Assembly (NCBI RefSeq): GCF_014651055.1
Contig: NZ_BMWD01000033.1
Span: forward strand, 21,560-85,559
Source: Streptomyces fructofermentans
Lineage (GTDB): Bacteria; Actinomycetota; Actinomycetes; Streptomycetales; Streptomycetaceae
Length of the DNA stretch: 64,000 bases
Direction of reading: 5' to 3'
Both the position numbers and the translations under genes were made by a program. Under the pieces are notes generated by a model. That model was not told where the DNA came from. It did not search any database and was given only the letters and a program-made list of their open reading frames with translations. Positions 50,341 through 58,723 of the stretch are shown one piece after another; the stretch's first letter is position 1, and each line of letters begins with the position of its first letter.

Positions 50341-50580
50341 CCCCTCCCCGTACCAGTGCCGGCCTGTTTCGGCGAAGGCGACCCAGGGATGGTGAGCGTG
50401 GCACAGGACAATGTGCTCGCCTTCGCGTCCGACGACCGTTGCGGTGTGGAAGGTCCGGGGGTACGCCCGCTCCTTCACCTCACCCACCTCGCCCCCAGCG
50501 ACGCGGGCAGCGGCGTAGAGAGCGGCGCGGAACGCCGACAGGTCGGTCTCGGGAAGCGGGCCGTCCTTCGGCCGGTAGAA
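50341..50580 (-). pseudogene. 5' half of a split gene, inverted (no start codon)
   Basis: Read on the minus strand from 50580 to 50341 it encodes 'FYRPKDGPLPETDLSAFRAA', 'LYAAARVAGGEV', 'ERAYPRTFHTATVVGREGEH', 'IVLCHAHHPWVAFAETG' and 'RHWYGEG', clearly protein-like with normal codon use. No start codon exists upstream before a stop; the first in-frame GTG is at 50487, inside the sequence. The plus strand beginning at about 50592 carries what looks like the other half of the same protein, so a local inversion has probably split the gene. A 7-base palindrome (50325-50340) abuts the left edge. Confidence 0.55.
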
Positions 50581-50591
50581 ACCTCTCGCCC

Positions 50592-50785
50592 CCCGCGAAC
50601 TTCCTCGCGCCGCCGCCGTGGGCCAACGCCTTTGCCGACGCGGGCTTCACGATCCTGAGCCGCGAGCGACTCGCCACACCGCTCGCCGACCTGAACACCT
50701 CAGTGCTTACGCGGGGCGAGTGGCGTGAGGTCCGCTTCTACGGCATCACCACGTTGGCGGAGTCCTCTTCAACGTCTGGGACTGA
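50592..50785 (+). pseudogene. 3' half of a split gene, frameshifted near its end
   Basis: It encodes 'NFLAPPPWANAFADAGFTIL', 'SRERLATPLADLNTSVLTRG' and 'EWREVRFYGITTL', after which the frame goes wrong. Adding one G to TTGGCGG (about 50755) restores 'GGVLFNVWD' and a stop at 50783-50785. There is no start codon suited to it. It faces the 5' half on the opposite strand, so two lesions (inversion and one-base deletion) have inactivated what I judge to have been one gene of about 140 residues. Family unknown to me. Confidence 0.55.
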
Positions 50786-50854
50786 CACACCGACAGGAAG
50801 CGCGGTCTGGCGCGGACCGCGGCTGCGAAGGGTGCGGGTGTTAGTTTCCCTCCC

Positions 50855-51484
50855 GTGTCAACACACCAGGAAGAGACCAGGGCCGCATACGACGGAGTCG
50901 TGGACCTGTATGCCTCGATGTTCAGTGGTCAGTTGGAGGCGCGGCCGTTCGCGCGGAACATGATCGGCACCTTCGCCGAGCTCGTGCGTGGCACGGGAAA
51001 CCTGCGGGTGGCCGATGTTGGGTGCGGACCTGGTCATCTGACGGCCATGCTGCACGACTCGGGGCTGGACGCCTTCGGGCTCGACCTCTCCCCTGCCATG
51101 GTCGACCACGCTCGGCGGGCCCATCCGGCGCTCCGGTTCGACGAAGCGCGAATGGAGGCCCTGCCGGTCGAGGACGGCGCGCTCGGCGGAGTGTTGGCCC
51201 ACTATTCGATGATCCATACCCCACCTGGGGAATTGCCCGCGCTGCTCGCCGAGCAGGTGCGTGTCCTGGCACCAGGTGGCCTGCTCCTGGTGTCCCTCTT
51301 CGGGACCGAGGGACCGGAGCCGGTCCGCTTCGACCACAAGGTGACGCCCGCCTACAGCTGGCCGGCGGACCGGTTCGCCGAGCTGCTGGGCCGGGCCGGC
51401 CTCGTCACGTTCGCCCGGTTGCTCCACGACCCGGCGACCGAGCGGGGCTTCCTCGACACCCATTTGCTGGCCCGCCGCCCGTAG
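50855..51484 (+). CDS. Class I SAM-dependent methyltransferase
   Basis: A 209-residue methyltransferase. Motif I is 'LRVADVGCGPGHLTAML' (about 50-66), the acidic loop 'LDAFGLDLSPAMVDHARR' follows, then 'ALPVEDGALGGVLAHYSMIH' and 'EQVRVLAPGGLLLVSLF'. Small-molecule targets are typical for this size. It begins with GTG 50855, seven bases after TAGTTT, so it may be leaderless. It lies inside a decayed region: split pseudogenes upstream, an integrase remnant starting a few bases after its stop. It may have arrived with the island. Confidence 0.88.
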   Translation: MSTHQEETRAAYDGVVDLYASMFSGQLEARPFARNMIGTFAELVRGTGNLRVADVGCGPGHLTAMLHDSGLDAFGLDLSPAMVDHARRAHPALRFDEARMEALPVEDGALGGVLAHYSMIHTPPGELPALLAEQVRVLAPGGLLLVSLFGTEGPEPVRFDHKVTPAYSWPADRFAELLGRAGLVTFARLLHDPATERGFLDTHLLARRP

Positions 51485-51489
51485 GGCGT

Positions 51490-51810
51490 GCCCAATACCA
51501 GCTCCCCTTCTCCGGCGAGATTGTCCCGCTGCTGCAGATCGCTCCGCCCAAGACCGACGCGAGCGACTCCTGTTGGTGAGCCCGGAACTCGCCGACGTCG
51601 TCAGCGCCATGATCAGTTGCTCGCGTGGCCCCGGCGAGGAGCGCCGGATCCCGACAGAGGAGGAAAGGGACTCCTTTCGCGCCCCCTTCGGGAAGCGGAA
51701 GGTGTTCATCGGCACCTGCGCACGAGCCTTCGGATCCGTCTGCATCCATGAGCACGCTTTTGTCGGATGCGCACTCCTCCGGCCTGATCCAGTCCAAGGG
51801 TCGCGGCTGG
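51490..51810 (+). pseudogene. Tyrosine-integrase remnant, frameshifted and internally deleted
   Basis: Two frames together give parts of a Streptomyces site-specific integrase. The first, 'QYQLPFSGEIVPLLQIAPPK' then 'TDA', breaks at about 51558, where one G is missing from GACGCGGAGCGAC. The next frame continues 'ERLLLVSPELADVVSAMI', then 'FRAPFGKRKVFIGTCARAFG', 'SVCIHEHAFVGCALLRPDP' and 'VQGSRL', the characteristic integrase C-terminal Cys/His region, with one Cys changed to Phe. The long central part including the catalytic Arg/His/Tyr core is missing. A clear relic of an integrated element. Confidence 0.75.
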
Positions 51811-51906
51811 TGCCGGCCTTCGCCATCCCCGCCACTCGATCGACGGATCAGCATCATGGCTGAGATCCATGGCCGCCAGGAAGCTGAACTGCCTAGGCTC
51901 CGGCCC

Positions 51907-52332
51907 ATGCGAACCGTATTTGTGTTTCCCGCAGGCGAGCGAGCTGAGACCGTCGCCTTGCTCGATCGGCATCTGCCCGAGCAGCGCAATCCGTGGACTC
52001 TGGACGGCAACCTCTACATCGACATCGATGATGAGCAGGCCGGCTGCCTCTTCTCCGACTGGGATCCCGAAGATGTCACGATCCTCGAAGCGGCCATCGG
52101 GCATCGCCCCACTTGGGCGGTGCAGATCGACGTCTCCGGGCGGGTCGACGGCACCGCAGAGGTTCACCGAATGATCGCGCTGCTGCTTGAGCATGGAGGC
52201 GTGGCAACAGACGACTACACCGCCCACCCGTGGACCCTGCCGGAAGCCCTGTCTGGAGCAGTGATCGACGGCCTACGCTTCTTCGACTTTCGCGGCCACC
52301 ACGAACTCAACTGCGAATCCGGGCGCTCCTGA
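51907..52332 (+). CDS. Uncharacterised small protein
   Basis: A 141-residue soluble protein of unknown function. It begins 'RTVFVFPAGERAETVALLDR' and has an acidic mid-section 'LYIDIDDEQAGCLFSDWDPE', then 'WAVQIDVSGRVDGTAEVHRM' and 'ALLLEHGGVATDDYTAHPW'. Alternating strands and helices suggest a compact alpha/beta fold. Codon use is less GC-biased than in most neighbours, in line with recent acquisition. TAGGCT lies seven bases before ATG 51907; a longer start at ATG 51856 is possible. Confidence 0.65.
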   Translation: MRTVFVFPAGERAETVALLDRHLPEQRNPWTLDGNLYIDIDDEQAGCLFSDWDPEDVTILEAAIGHRPTWAVQIDVSGRVDGTAEVHRMIALLLEHGGVATDDYTAHPWTLPEALSGAVIDGLRFFDFRGHHELNCESGRS

Positions 52333-52767
52333 CTCGATCAGCTCACCAGCCCGTGTGCAGAGCTCGTCGCCGTGAGAGATCAGGCGGGGCCGACGCGGCT
52401 GGGGACACACGTGGGTGCCGCGACTGAACGACAGCATCCACTCCGCAGCGGGGCTGTCGGGCTCCAGCGTGGCCACAGCCTGTTCACGCATCGCCTGCGG
52501 GGTGTCGGCCCGGGCCGCGGTCGTGTTCCCACGAAGATGCCCTGGTCTCCTGCCAGCAGGTCGCGCAGACCGGGAGGCAGGCCCGGTTGCGCGGCGACGG
52601 CTCCCGGACATCGGAATCCGGGTCGGCAGCCGGTTCAGGGCTCGGAAGGGTCCGGGTCGGCCGCCAGACGGCGAGCAGCCCCGGTGGCTCGTCCCTGGAA
52701 GACCACGCCCCAACCGACATTCCGTCGCCGCCGGACCCACTTTCATGGGCGACTCGGACACAAGTAC
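52333..52767. other. Decayed region, possible gene fragment on minus strand
   Basis: No intact gene. On the minus strand a frame reading 'MREQAVATLEPDSPAAEWML' and 'SFSRGTHVCPQPRRPRLISH' has protein-like composition, but it overlaps the end of the preceding gene and has no usable context. It is most likely more debris of the mobile island. Confidence 0.4.
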
Positions 52768-53616
52768 TCAGCGTGTCTCGCGCACGTAGTCGGCGCTGTC
52801 CGGCGTCGACACCAGCACGTCGCGGCGCACGATGCTCAGCCGGTCGCCGAAGCCCGAACGCGCCTTGTCCAGACCGCTGTCGGTGTACTCGACGACCACC
52901 ACCCGGTCGTCGAACGCCTTGGCGTACGCCCCGCACTCGTCGTACGCGCCGCACTCCTCCGCGACCGCGAAGTCGAGCCCGGCGTCCTCGCGCCGGGGCG
53001 CCAACTCCACCGTGTTCTTCTGCGCGATGGCGAGGCCCCGCGCGTGCGCGTGGTCGGAGAGCAGCCTGATGAACGCCGTCGCGTCGTCCGCATCCAGCAG
53101 GCGGTGCGAGCGCGTGTAGCTGTCGTAGTTGTCCGGCTCCACGGCGTCGAACCCCTTGTCCGCGCAGCCGTCGATCCACCGGTTGACCCGGGCCGCCACG
53201 CGCTCGCGCTTGGCGGGCGTGCGGATGTCGAGCAGCGGCTCGTTCCAGTCGCGGTCGATCACCGCCTTGCCCCCGCCGTCACGCAGCAGCAGGTCGGCGG
53301 GCCACTCGTCGCGTTCCTCGGGCTGGGCCTGGAAGGCGTTGACGTAGCAGATGTTGTAGAGGCCGCGGGCCGGTTTCGCCGCCCGGTCGCGGGCGACGAC
53401 GCGCACGCCCTTCGGCGGCGGGTACGCGCCGCCGATCTGGTAGTCGAATCCGGCGTGGACGGGCGGCAGCCGAACGGCCTTCGCCGCGTCCGGGCGGTCG
53501 GGGGCCGGGTCGTCACCACCGGACGCGCAGGACGCGCAGGAGATCAGCGCCGCGAGGACCAGCAGGGTCGTGGCCACCCGGAGGGCGTCCGGGCGGGCGC
53601 CACGCTCGACGGGCAT
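52768..53616 (-). CDS. Endo alpha-1,4 polygalactosaminidase-like (GH114) lipoprotein
   Basis: A 282-residue exported glycosidase-type protein. The signal peptide 'PDALRVATTLLVLAALISC' is followed by a lipobox-like 'SCASC', so it is probably lipid-anchored. The GH114-like barrel begins 'GFDYQIGGAYPPPKGVRVVA' and continues 'LYNICYVNAFQAQPEE', 'AVIDRDWNEPLLDIRTPAKR' and 'GFDAVEPDNYDSYTRSHRLL', where Asp/Glu residues of the active site lie. GH114 enzymes cut galactosaminogalactan-type polymers; the exact substrate here is inferred. ATG 53616 follows GGAGCGG. It lies just downstream of the decayed island. Confidence 0.85.
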   Translation of the reverse strand: MPVERGARPDALRVATTLLVLAALISCASCASGGDDPAPDRPDAAKAVRLPPVHAGFDYQIGGAYPPPKGVRVVARDRAAKPARGLYNICYVNAFQAQPEERDEWPADLLLRDGGGKAVIDRDWNEPLLDIRTPAKRERVAARVNRWIDGCADKGFDAVEPDNYDSYTRSHRLLDADDATAFIRLLSDHAHARGLAIAQKNTVELAPRREDAGLDFAVAEECGAYDECGAYAKAFDDRVVVVEYTDSGLDKARSGFGDRLSIVRRDVLVSTPDSADYVRETR

Positions 53617-54122
53617 GTCCGCTCCATCAATCGGGAGTACGACCCCGCCTCGGACCCGTGGGGGACCTGGCGACTCGGGCCGGACTGAGGACGCCGAGGA
53701 CCGGCGTCGGGCACCGGCTGGGCGCACCTCTTCGCACCGGGCCGCGGGCCGCGGTACGTCCAGGATCAAAGCGTGCGAAAACCTGTGCGTCAAGTCGCTG
53801 CCTGCCGCGCGGCACGCGGTACGCCGGCCCCCGCGACCGGGCCCGGACCCGCGGCGGTTCCGCCCCGGACCTGTCCACCGGGGGCCCGGTGAGGTCCGAC
53901 AGCGCGCCCCCGGCACGGAGCCGGGCGCACCGCCCGAACACCCGCCCGCCGTGACCGAGTTGACGCCCGGACGGGCGGACAGCGGCCCGGGCGCACCCGC
54001 CCGCAGGCCGCGCGGGGCGCCGGGAGGGGGGTCGGGCGCCGGGAGGCGCGCGGGGCTGCCTCCCGGCGGAAGCCCGGTTACCGTTTCGTGAGGCCGACGT
54101 GTTCCCCAACGGACGGAGAGCC
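53617..54122. other. Intergenic region
   Basis: About 500 bases of GC-rich DNA without a recognised gene. A TACCGT near 54079 could be the -10 element of the gene starting at 54123, whose ribosome binding site is GGAG just before the GTG. Confidence 0.5.
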
Positions 54123-55139
54123 GTGAGCACCCCGCACCGACCGCTCGTGATCCTGCGCGCCGCCCCGCACCCCGTGGAACGCATCTTCACCCCGGACGCG
54201 CTGGCCCGGCTGCACGACCGGTTCACCGTCGTGGAACCCGGCAGCGAGGAGGACCTCGACCGGGCGCTGCCGGAGGCGTTCGCCGTCGTGGGCCAGCCCG
54301 ACCTGCCGGCCGAACGCCTTGAGCGCGCACCCGGGTTGAGGGCCCTGCTGAACGTCGAGGGCAACTTCTTCCCGAACGTCGACTACGACACCTGCTTCCG
54401 GCGCGGCATCCACGTCCTGGGCTGCGGGCCCGCGTACGCGCAGGCCGTCGCCGAGTACGCGCTCGGCCTCGCCCTGGACCTCGCGCGGGGCATCAGCAGG
54501 GAGGACCGCGCCTTCCGCGCCGGACACGAGCGGTACGTGGCCGACGGCAACGCGGACGCCGTACTGCTGCGCGGCGCGGATGTCGGGCTGGTCGGATTCG
54601 GCAACCTCGGCCGCAGCCTCCACCCGCTGCTGGAGCCCTTCAGGCCCACCCTGCGCGTCCACGACCCGTGGCTGCCGGACGCCGTGCTGCGCGAGCGGGG
54701 CCTCGTCCCGGCCACGCTCGACGAGACCCTGGCCCGCAGCCGCTTCGTGTTCGTGCTCGCCACCGTCACCGACGACAGCCGCTCGCTGCTCGGCGAGCGC
54801 GAACTCGGCCTGCTGCCCGACGGGGCAAGGCTGGTGCTCGTCAGCCGCGCGCCCGTCGTGGACTTCCCCGCCCTGATGCGGCGGGTCGCCGAAGGGCGGC
54901 TCCTCGCGGCCGTCGACGTCTGGCCCGAGGAACCCGTGGCGGCCGACGACCCCGCCCGCGGGCTGCCCGGACTCGTGCTCTCCGCCCATCGCGCGGGAGG
55001 CGTCCCGGAGGCCTTCCTGAGCATCGGAGACATGGTCATCGACGATCTGACCCTGCTGGCCGCGGGTCTGCCGCCCGCCCGTATGCAGGCCGCCGCGCCC
55101 GAACTGGTGGGCCGTTACCGCAACCGTCCCGTCGGCTGA
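54123..55139 (+). CDS. D-isomer-specific 2-hydroxyacid dehydrogenase
   Basis: A 338-residue NAD(P)-dependent oxidoreductase. The dinucleotide fold is 'VGLVGFGNLGRSLHPLL' (about residues 151-167), and the catalytic triad is visible as Arg in 'LVLVSRAPVVDFPAL', Glu in 'DVWPEEPVAADDPA' and His in 'VLSAHRAGGVPEAFLS'. Relatives act on phosphoglycerate, phosphite, formate or various hydroxyacids. It shows a two-domain layout with an N-terminal Rossmann-like half. GTG 54123 is preceded by GGAG. It is followed after 11 bases by a HAD phosphatase gene, so the two probably form an operon processing a sugar-derived metabolite. Confidence 0.92.
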   Translation: MSTPHRPLVILRAAPHPVERIFTPDALARLHDRFTVVEPGSEEDLDRALPEAFAVVGQPDLPAERLERAPGLRALLNVEGNFFPNVDYDTCFRRGIHVLGCGPAYAQAVAEYALGLALDLARGISREDRAFRAGHERYVADGNADAVLLRGADVGLVGFGNLGRSLHPLLEPFRPTLRVHDPWLPDAVLRERGLVPATLDETLARSRFVFVLATVTDDSRSLLGERELGLLPDGARLVLVSRAPVVDFPALMRRVAEGRLLAAVDVWPEEPVAADDPARGLPGLVLSAHRAGGVPEAFLSIGDMVIDDLTLLAAGLPPARMQAAAPELVGRYRNRPVG

Positions 55140-55150
55140 AGGGCTCGACC

Positions 55151-55798
55151 GTGCGCATCCCCTGCGAGGGACTCCTCTTCGACAACGACGGCGTGCTCGT
55201 CGACTCCGACCTCGGCGTCGACCGGGCCTGGAGCGCGTGGGCCCGCGCCCGCGGCCTGCCCGCCGGGCAGGTCACCGCGATGGTGCACGGCCGGCGCTCC
55301 GCCGACACCGTGGCCCTGCTGGTGCCCGAGCCCGGCGAGCGGCCCGGGGCGCTCGCGGAGATCGACCGGCTGGAGATCGAGGCCGCCGCCACCACGACCG
55401 CGCTGCCCGGCGCCCTCGGGCTCCTGACCGGGCTGCCCCGGGACCGCTGGGCCGTGGTGACCTCGGGGGTGACCGCGCTCGCCCGGGCCCGCCTCGCCGC
55501 CGCCGGGCTGCCCCTGCCGCCGGTGCTCGTCACCGCCGACGACGTCGAGCACGGCAAGCCCGCGCCGGACGGCTACCTCGCCGCGGCGCGCAGCCTCGGC
55601 GTGGACCCGGCACGGACCGTCGTCCTGGAGGACAGCGCGGCGGGAGCGCGGGCGGGGGCGGCCGCGGGCGCGTACGTCGTCGGTGTCGGCGAACGCGGCC
55701 TGGACACGGACGCCCCCGTCGTGGTCAGGGACCTGCGCGGCCTCCTGTGGCACGACGGGGTGCTCGACCTGGGCGCGGCGGACGTGCTGCGCTCCTAG
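55151..55798 (+). CDS. HAD-superfamily phosphatase
   Basis: A 215-residue phosphatase of the HAD/beta-phosphoglucomutase-like group. Motif I 'GLLFDNDGVLVDS' carries both Asp, motif II 'WAVVTSGVTALARARL', motif III 'DVEHGKPAPDGYLAA' (Lys) and motif IV 'VVLEDSAAGARAG'. The cap inserted after motif I is of the C1 type, as in sugar-phosphate phosphatases and mannitol-1-phosphatase relatives. GTG 55151 lies 11 bases after the preceding stop, with GAAGGG upstream. Likely the second gene of an operon. Confidence 0.92.
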   Translation: MRIPCEGLLFDNDGVLVDSDLGVDRAWSAWARARGLPAGQVTAMVHGRRSADTVALLVPEPGERPGALAEIDRLEIEAAATTTALPGALGLLTGLPRDRWAVVTSGVTALARARLAAAGLPLPPVLVTADDVEHGKPAPDGYLAAARSLGVDPARTVVLEDSAAGARAGAAAGAYVVGVGERGLDTDAPVVVRDLRGLLWHDGVLDLGAADVLRS

Positions 55799-55900
55799 AC
55801 CCGTACAGAGGGCCCGCCCGCGCGCCCGAGCCGGCGCCCCGAGCCGCCGGCCCGACCGGCGGGCGGGCGTCCCGGGGCCCGGGTCGACGGCGCCCCGGGG

Positions 55901-57757
55901 TCAACGCCGGCAGCGCTGGGCCGCGTACGCGGCCAGCCAGGCCAGCGGGGCGTTCCAGTTGATGGCGACCTCGTTGGTGGAGTATGAGCCGATGTCGTCG
56001 ATGTAGCAGCCGGCGGGAGCGCAGCCCGCGAGCCGCTCCTGCGCGACCGGGTCCTGGAGCCCGCTGTTCGGGCCGCCCGCCAGCGAACCGGCGGGCGGGT
56101 TCGGCAGGGTGGCGTCGTACTGGTGCGCCCAGAAGCGGTGGTGCTGGTTGCGGGCGTACGTGTCGCCGTGGCCGGTGACGTACGAGAGGTCCAGGGTGTT
56201 GCGGCCCAGCAGGTAGTCCATCGCCTCCAGGGCCCCGTCCCGGTACCGCTGCCGGCCGGTCAGCTCGTGCGCGACGGCCATCACGATCGCGTTGTTCGTG
56301 ACCTGGCTGTTGGAGCCCCACACGTACCCGGACGAGGGGATCGGCACCGCGTAGCCCTGGCCCGCCATGGTGGCCAGGTGCCCGTCGGCCGCCGTCGCCA
56401 CCGAGGCGCGGACCCGCGCGAGGTCGGCCGCGGGCAGCCCGTTGGGCGCGGTCGCCAGGGTGAGCCTGCCGAGAGCCGCCGTGTCGGCCCAGTTGAAGCC
56501 GGTCGGGGTGAAGGCGTCGGACGAGGTGTGCCACGGGGACGAGGTGACCGCCTCCCGGTAGGCCGGTTCGCCGGTCGCCGCGTACAGCTCGGCCGCCGCC
56601 CAGTAGAAGTCGTCGGTCACCCGGCTGTCGCCGTAGGCCCCGCCGCCCGTGCTGTCCGAGTCCGGCGCGTACAGCGCGGGGTTGGCCCGCGCCGCGGCCC
56701 AGGCGGTGCGGGCCGTCGCCAGGCACCGGTTCGCGTAGGCCGCGTCGTGGCGCCTGAAGACGCGCGCGCACTGTGCGGCGGTCGCGGCGAGGTTGAGGGT
56801 CGCCGCGGTGGACGGCCGGTGCAGCTCGCGCGGCTGGGCGTCCAGTTCGGGCCGGGTGGGGATGCCGGTCCAGGCCGCGTCGTGCACCTTGTGGAAGGCC
56901 ATGCCCGCGTACGGCCGGCCGGCCGGTACCTGCATCCGCATCAGGAAGTCGAGCTCCCAGCGCGCCTCGTCCAGGACGTCGGGGACGCCGTTGCCGCGCT
57001 CGGGGACCCGCAGGGTCGAGTCGCCGAGCGCCGCTCCGCCGCCCGTGCGCCGCGCCCGTGCGAAGGAGTCGACCAGGAGCCAGGTCGAGATCCCGCCGTT
57101 GACGACGTACTTGCCGTGGTCGCCCGCGTCGTACCAGCCGCCGCGCACGTCCCGGACGTAGTCGCAGACCCCCGCCTGGCAGGGGACGGCCGTGTCGCCG
57201 AGGTTGGGCGCCACCCCGAGGTGCCCGGCGGGCCGTGCGTACTCGGGTCCCACGAGCGAGGCCTCGATCGGGGTGCCGCTGCGCTGGTGGTGGAAGAAGG
57301 CCATCGCGTCGGAGCGCAGGTCGTCGTACAGGTCCGCCCGGATGTCGAACGGCGCGCCGGCCCGCCCGTCGACGACGAGCACGTACCCCGAGCCCGCGGT
57401 CCGGTACGCGGAGAAGTCCGCCACATGGGTCGCGTCGCCAGACGCGGCGTCCGTGCCCCGTACGGTGGTCCGGCCCGAGACCGCCACCGCGCCCGAGGCG
57501 TCGCGCAGTTGCCAGGTCAGCGGAGTGGCCGCCGCGCTGACCACGGTGGCGCGCTTGGGGCCGTCCGGCAGGTAACCGAGCTGGTTGACCCGTACCGGGG
57601 TCGTCGCCGCGGCGGCCTCGGCGGGCGGCGCCCCCGCCGCGCCGGGGGCCAGTGCCAGCGCCCCGGCCAGCAGGGCCGTGGTGAGGGCGACCGCCGTCGT
57701 GCGGCGTCTCGGGCGGCGGGCCGCGGGGTGGCGGTGCGCGTGGGGGAACGTGAGCAT
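55901..57757 (-). CDS. Secreted glycoside hydrolase family 9 cellulase
   Basis: A 618-residue exported endoglucanase-type enzyme. The signal peptide (about 1-48, 'TTAVALTTALLAGALALAPG' with an AEAAAA cleavage region) is followed by an N-terminal Ig-like CelD_N domain (about 52-140: 'VRVNQLGYLPDGPKRATVV'). The GH9 catalytic domain (about 165-615) has 'GGWYDAGDHGKYVVNGGI' (two catalytic Asp), the His loop 'RNQHHRFWAHQ' and the acid Glu in 'STNEVAINWNAPL'. It should cleave beta-1,4-glucan outside the cell. The ATG at 57757 follows GGGAGG. A perfect CebR box lies 64 bases upstream, indicating repression relieved by cello-oligosaccharides. No cellulose-binding module is fused. Confidence 0.94.
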   Translation of the reverse strand: MLTFPHAHRHPAARRPRRRTTAVALTTALLAGALALAPGAAGAPPAEAAAATTPVRVNQLGYLPDGPKRATVVSAAATPLTWQLRDASGAVAVSGRTTVRGTDAASGDATHVADFSAYRTAGSGYVLVVDGRAGAPFDIRADLYDDLRSDAMAFFHHQRSGTPIEASLVGPEYARPAGHLGVAPNLGDTAVPCQAGVCDYVRDVRGGWYDAGDHGKYVVNGGISTWLLVDSFARARRTGGGAALGDSTLRVPERGNGVPDVLDEARWELDFLMRMQVPAGRPYAGMAFHKVHDAAWTGIPTRPELDAQPRELHRPSTAATLNLAATAAQCARVFRRHDAAYANRCLATARTAWAAARANPALYAPDSDSTGGGAYGDSRVTDDFYWAAAELYAATGEPAYREAVTSSPWHTSSDAFTPTGFNWADTAALGRLTLATAPNGLPAADLARVRASVATAADGHLATMAGQGYAVPIPSSGYVWGSNSQVTNNAIVMAVAHELTGRQRYRDGALEAMDYLLGRNTLDLSYVTGHGDTYARNQHHRFWAHQYDATLPNPPAGSLAGGPNSGLQDPVAQERLAGCAPAGCYIDDIGSYSTNEVAINWNAPLAWLAAYAAQRCRR

Positions 57758-57820
57758 GGAGCGCCTCCCGGTGCCTGATCGGGATTCATGAACGCCGTCC
57801 GATGGTGGACGGCCGACGTA

Positions 57821-57834
57821 TGGGAGCGCTCCCA
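57821..57834. promoter_or_regulatory. CebR box (TGGGAGCGCTCCCA)
   Basis: A perfect 14-base palindrome identical to the known CebR operator consensus of Streptomyces. It lies 64 bases upstream of the GH9 cellulase start, on a strand-neutral site, so CebR should repress this gene until cellobiose or cellotriose is present. Confidence 0.9.
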
Positions 57835-57915
57835 TCTCGGGAGCATTCCATGTACATGCCATACCGTCAATGGGTCGGGCGGGGCCGCCGGGTCCCCGGC
57901 GGCACCCTCCCGCGC

Positions 57916-58584
57916 TCAGACCGGGCGCTCGGCCATGACGACCACGCCCGGCCCGGTGAACTCCTCCGCGGGGAGCCGGAGTTCGGCTACCAGGCGCAGC
58001 CCGGCGCCCTCTATCAGCTCCACGAACCGCTCCGGCCGCCACTTGTGGGTCGTCCAGCGCACCGGTACGCCCCCGTAGGCCTCGGTGCGCACCGCGTCCT
58101 CGTCTCCGACGTGCGTCGCGGTGATGAACTGCCCGCCCGGCTTCAGGGCACGCGCGAAGTGGGCGAGGACCTGGGGCAGGACGTCACGGGGGAGGTTGAA
58201 CAGCGACCACCACCCGAGCACCCCGCCGAGGGACGCCTCGCCGAGGTCGAGGTCGGTGGCCGAGGCGACGTCGAAGCGGCATTCCGGATGGAGGCGGCGC
58301 GCGTTCTCGACCATGCGGGGCGAGAGGTCGACACCGGACACGTCGAGGCCGCGCTCGGCGAGGTAGGCGGTCACCGTTCCGGGCCCGCAGCCTACGTCGA
58401 GGACGGGTCCGAGGCCGCTCACGCTGTCGGCGAACGCGTCGATCGACGCCTTGAGCCAGGGGTGGCGTCGGATGTCCCCGATTCCCGTCGTCAGGACCAT
58501 GTCGACGTAGTTGTCGGCGACGCGGTCGTAGGACTCACGGACGAGGTCGAGATCCGCCGGGCGGTCGATTCGGTGGGCGCGCAT
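57916..58584 (-). CDS. Class I SAM-dependent methyltransferase
   Basis: A 222-residue enzyme. Motif I is 'GPVLDVGCGPGTVTAYLA' (about 60-77), followed by 'LDVSGVDLSPRMVENARR', 'LDLGEASLGGVLGWWSLFNL' and 'HFARALKPGGQFITATHVG'. The sequence is related to the methyltransferase at 50855 (both share 'SYDRVADNYV' or 'AYDGVVDLYA' and a similar 'W/H' loop), a probable paralogue pair. The target is unknown. TATCGT sits exactly at -12 to -7, so the mRNA is probably leaderless. It converges toward the cellulase control region. Confidence 0.88.
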   Translation of the reverse strand: MRAHRIDRPADLDLVRESYDRVADNYVDMVLTTGIGDIRRHPWLKASIDAFADSVSGLGPVLDVGCGPGTVTAYLAERGLDVSGVDLSPRMVENARRLHPECRFDVASATDLDLGEASLGGVLGWWSLFNLPRDVLPQVLAHFARALKPGGQFITATHVGDEDAVRTEAYGGVPVRWTTHKWRPERFVELIEGAGLRLVAELRLPAEEFTGPGVVVMAERPV

Positions 58585-58723
58585 CCGGCAACGATAGGAC
58601 CGCGCGGCGGTTCTTCGCGGGGACACGCGTCCACCCGGTGCGGGTTCTCCCCGGGGGCGCGCCCGGCCTCGGCGCCGGGGAGACCGCCGCCGGTCGCGGG
58701 GACCCGCGGCGGACCCCGGCGGG

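Noticed and set aside
52273..52761. Minus-strand open frame as a real gene
   Set aside because: Overlaps the end of the 51907 gene, composition changes halfway and no ribosome binding site. Treated as debris.
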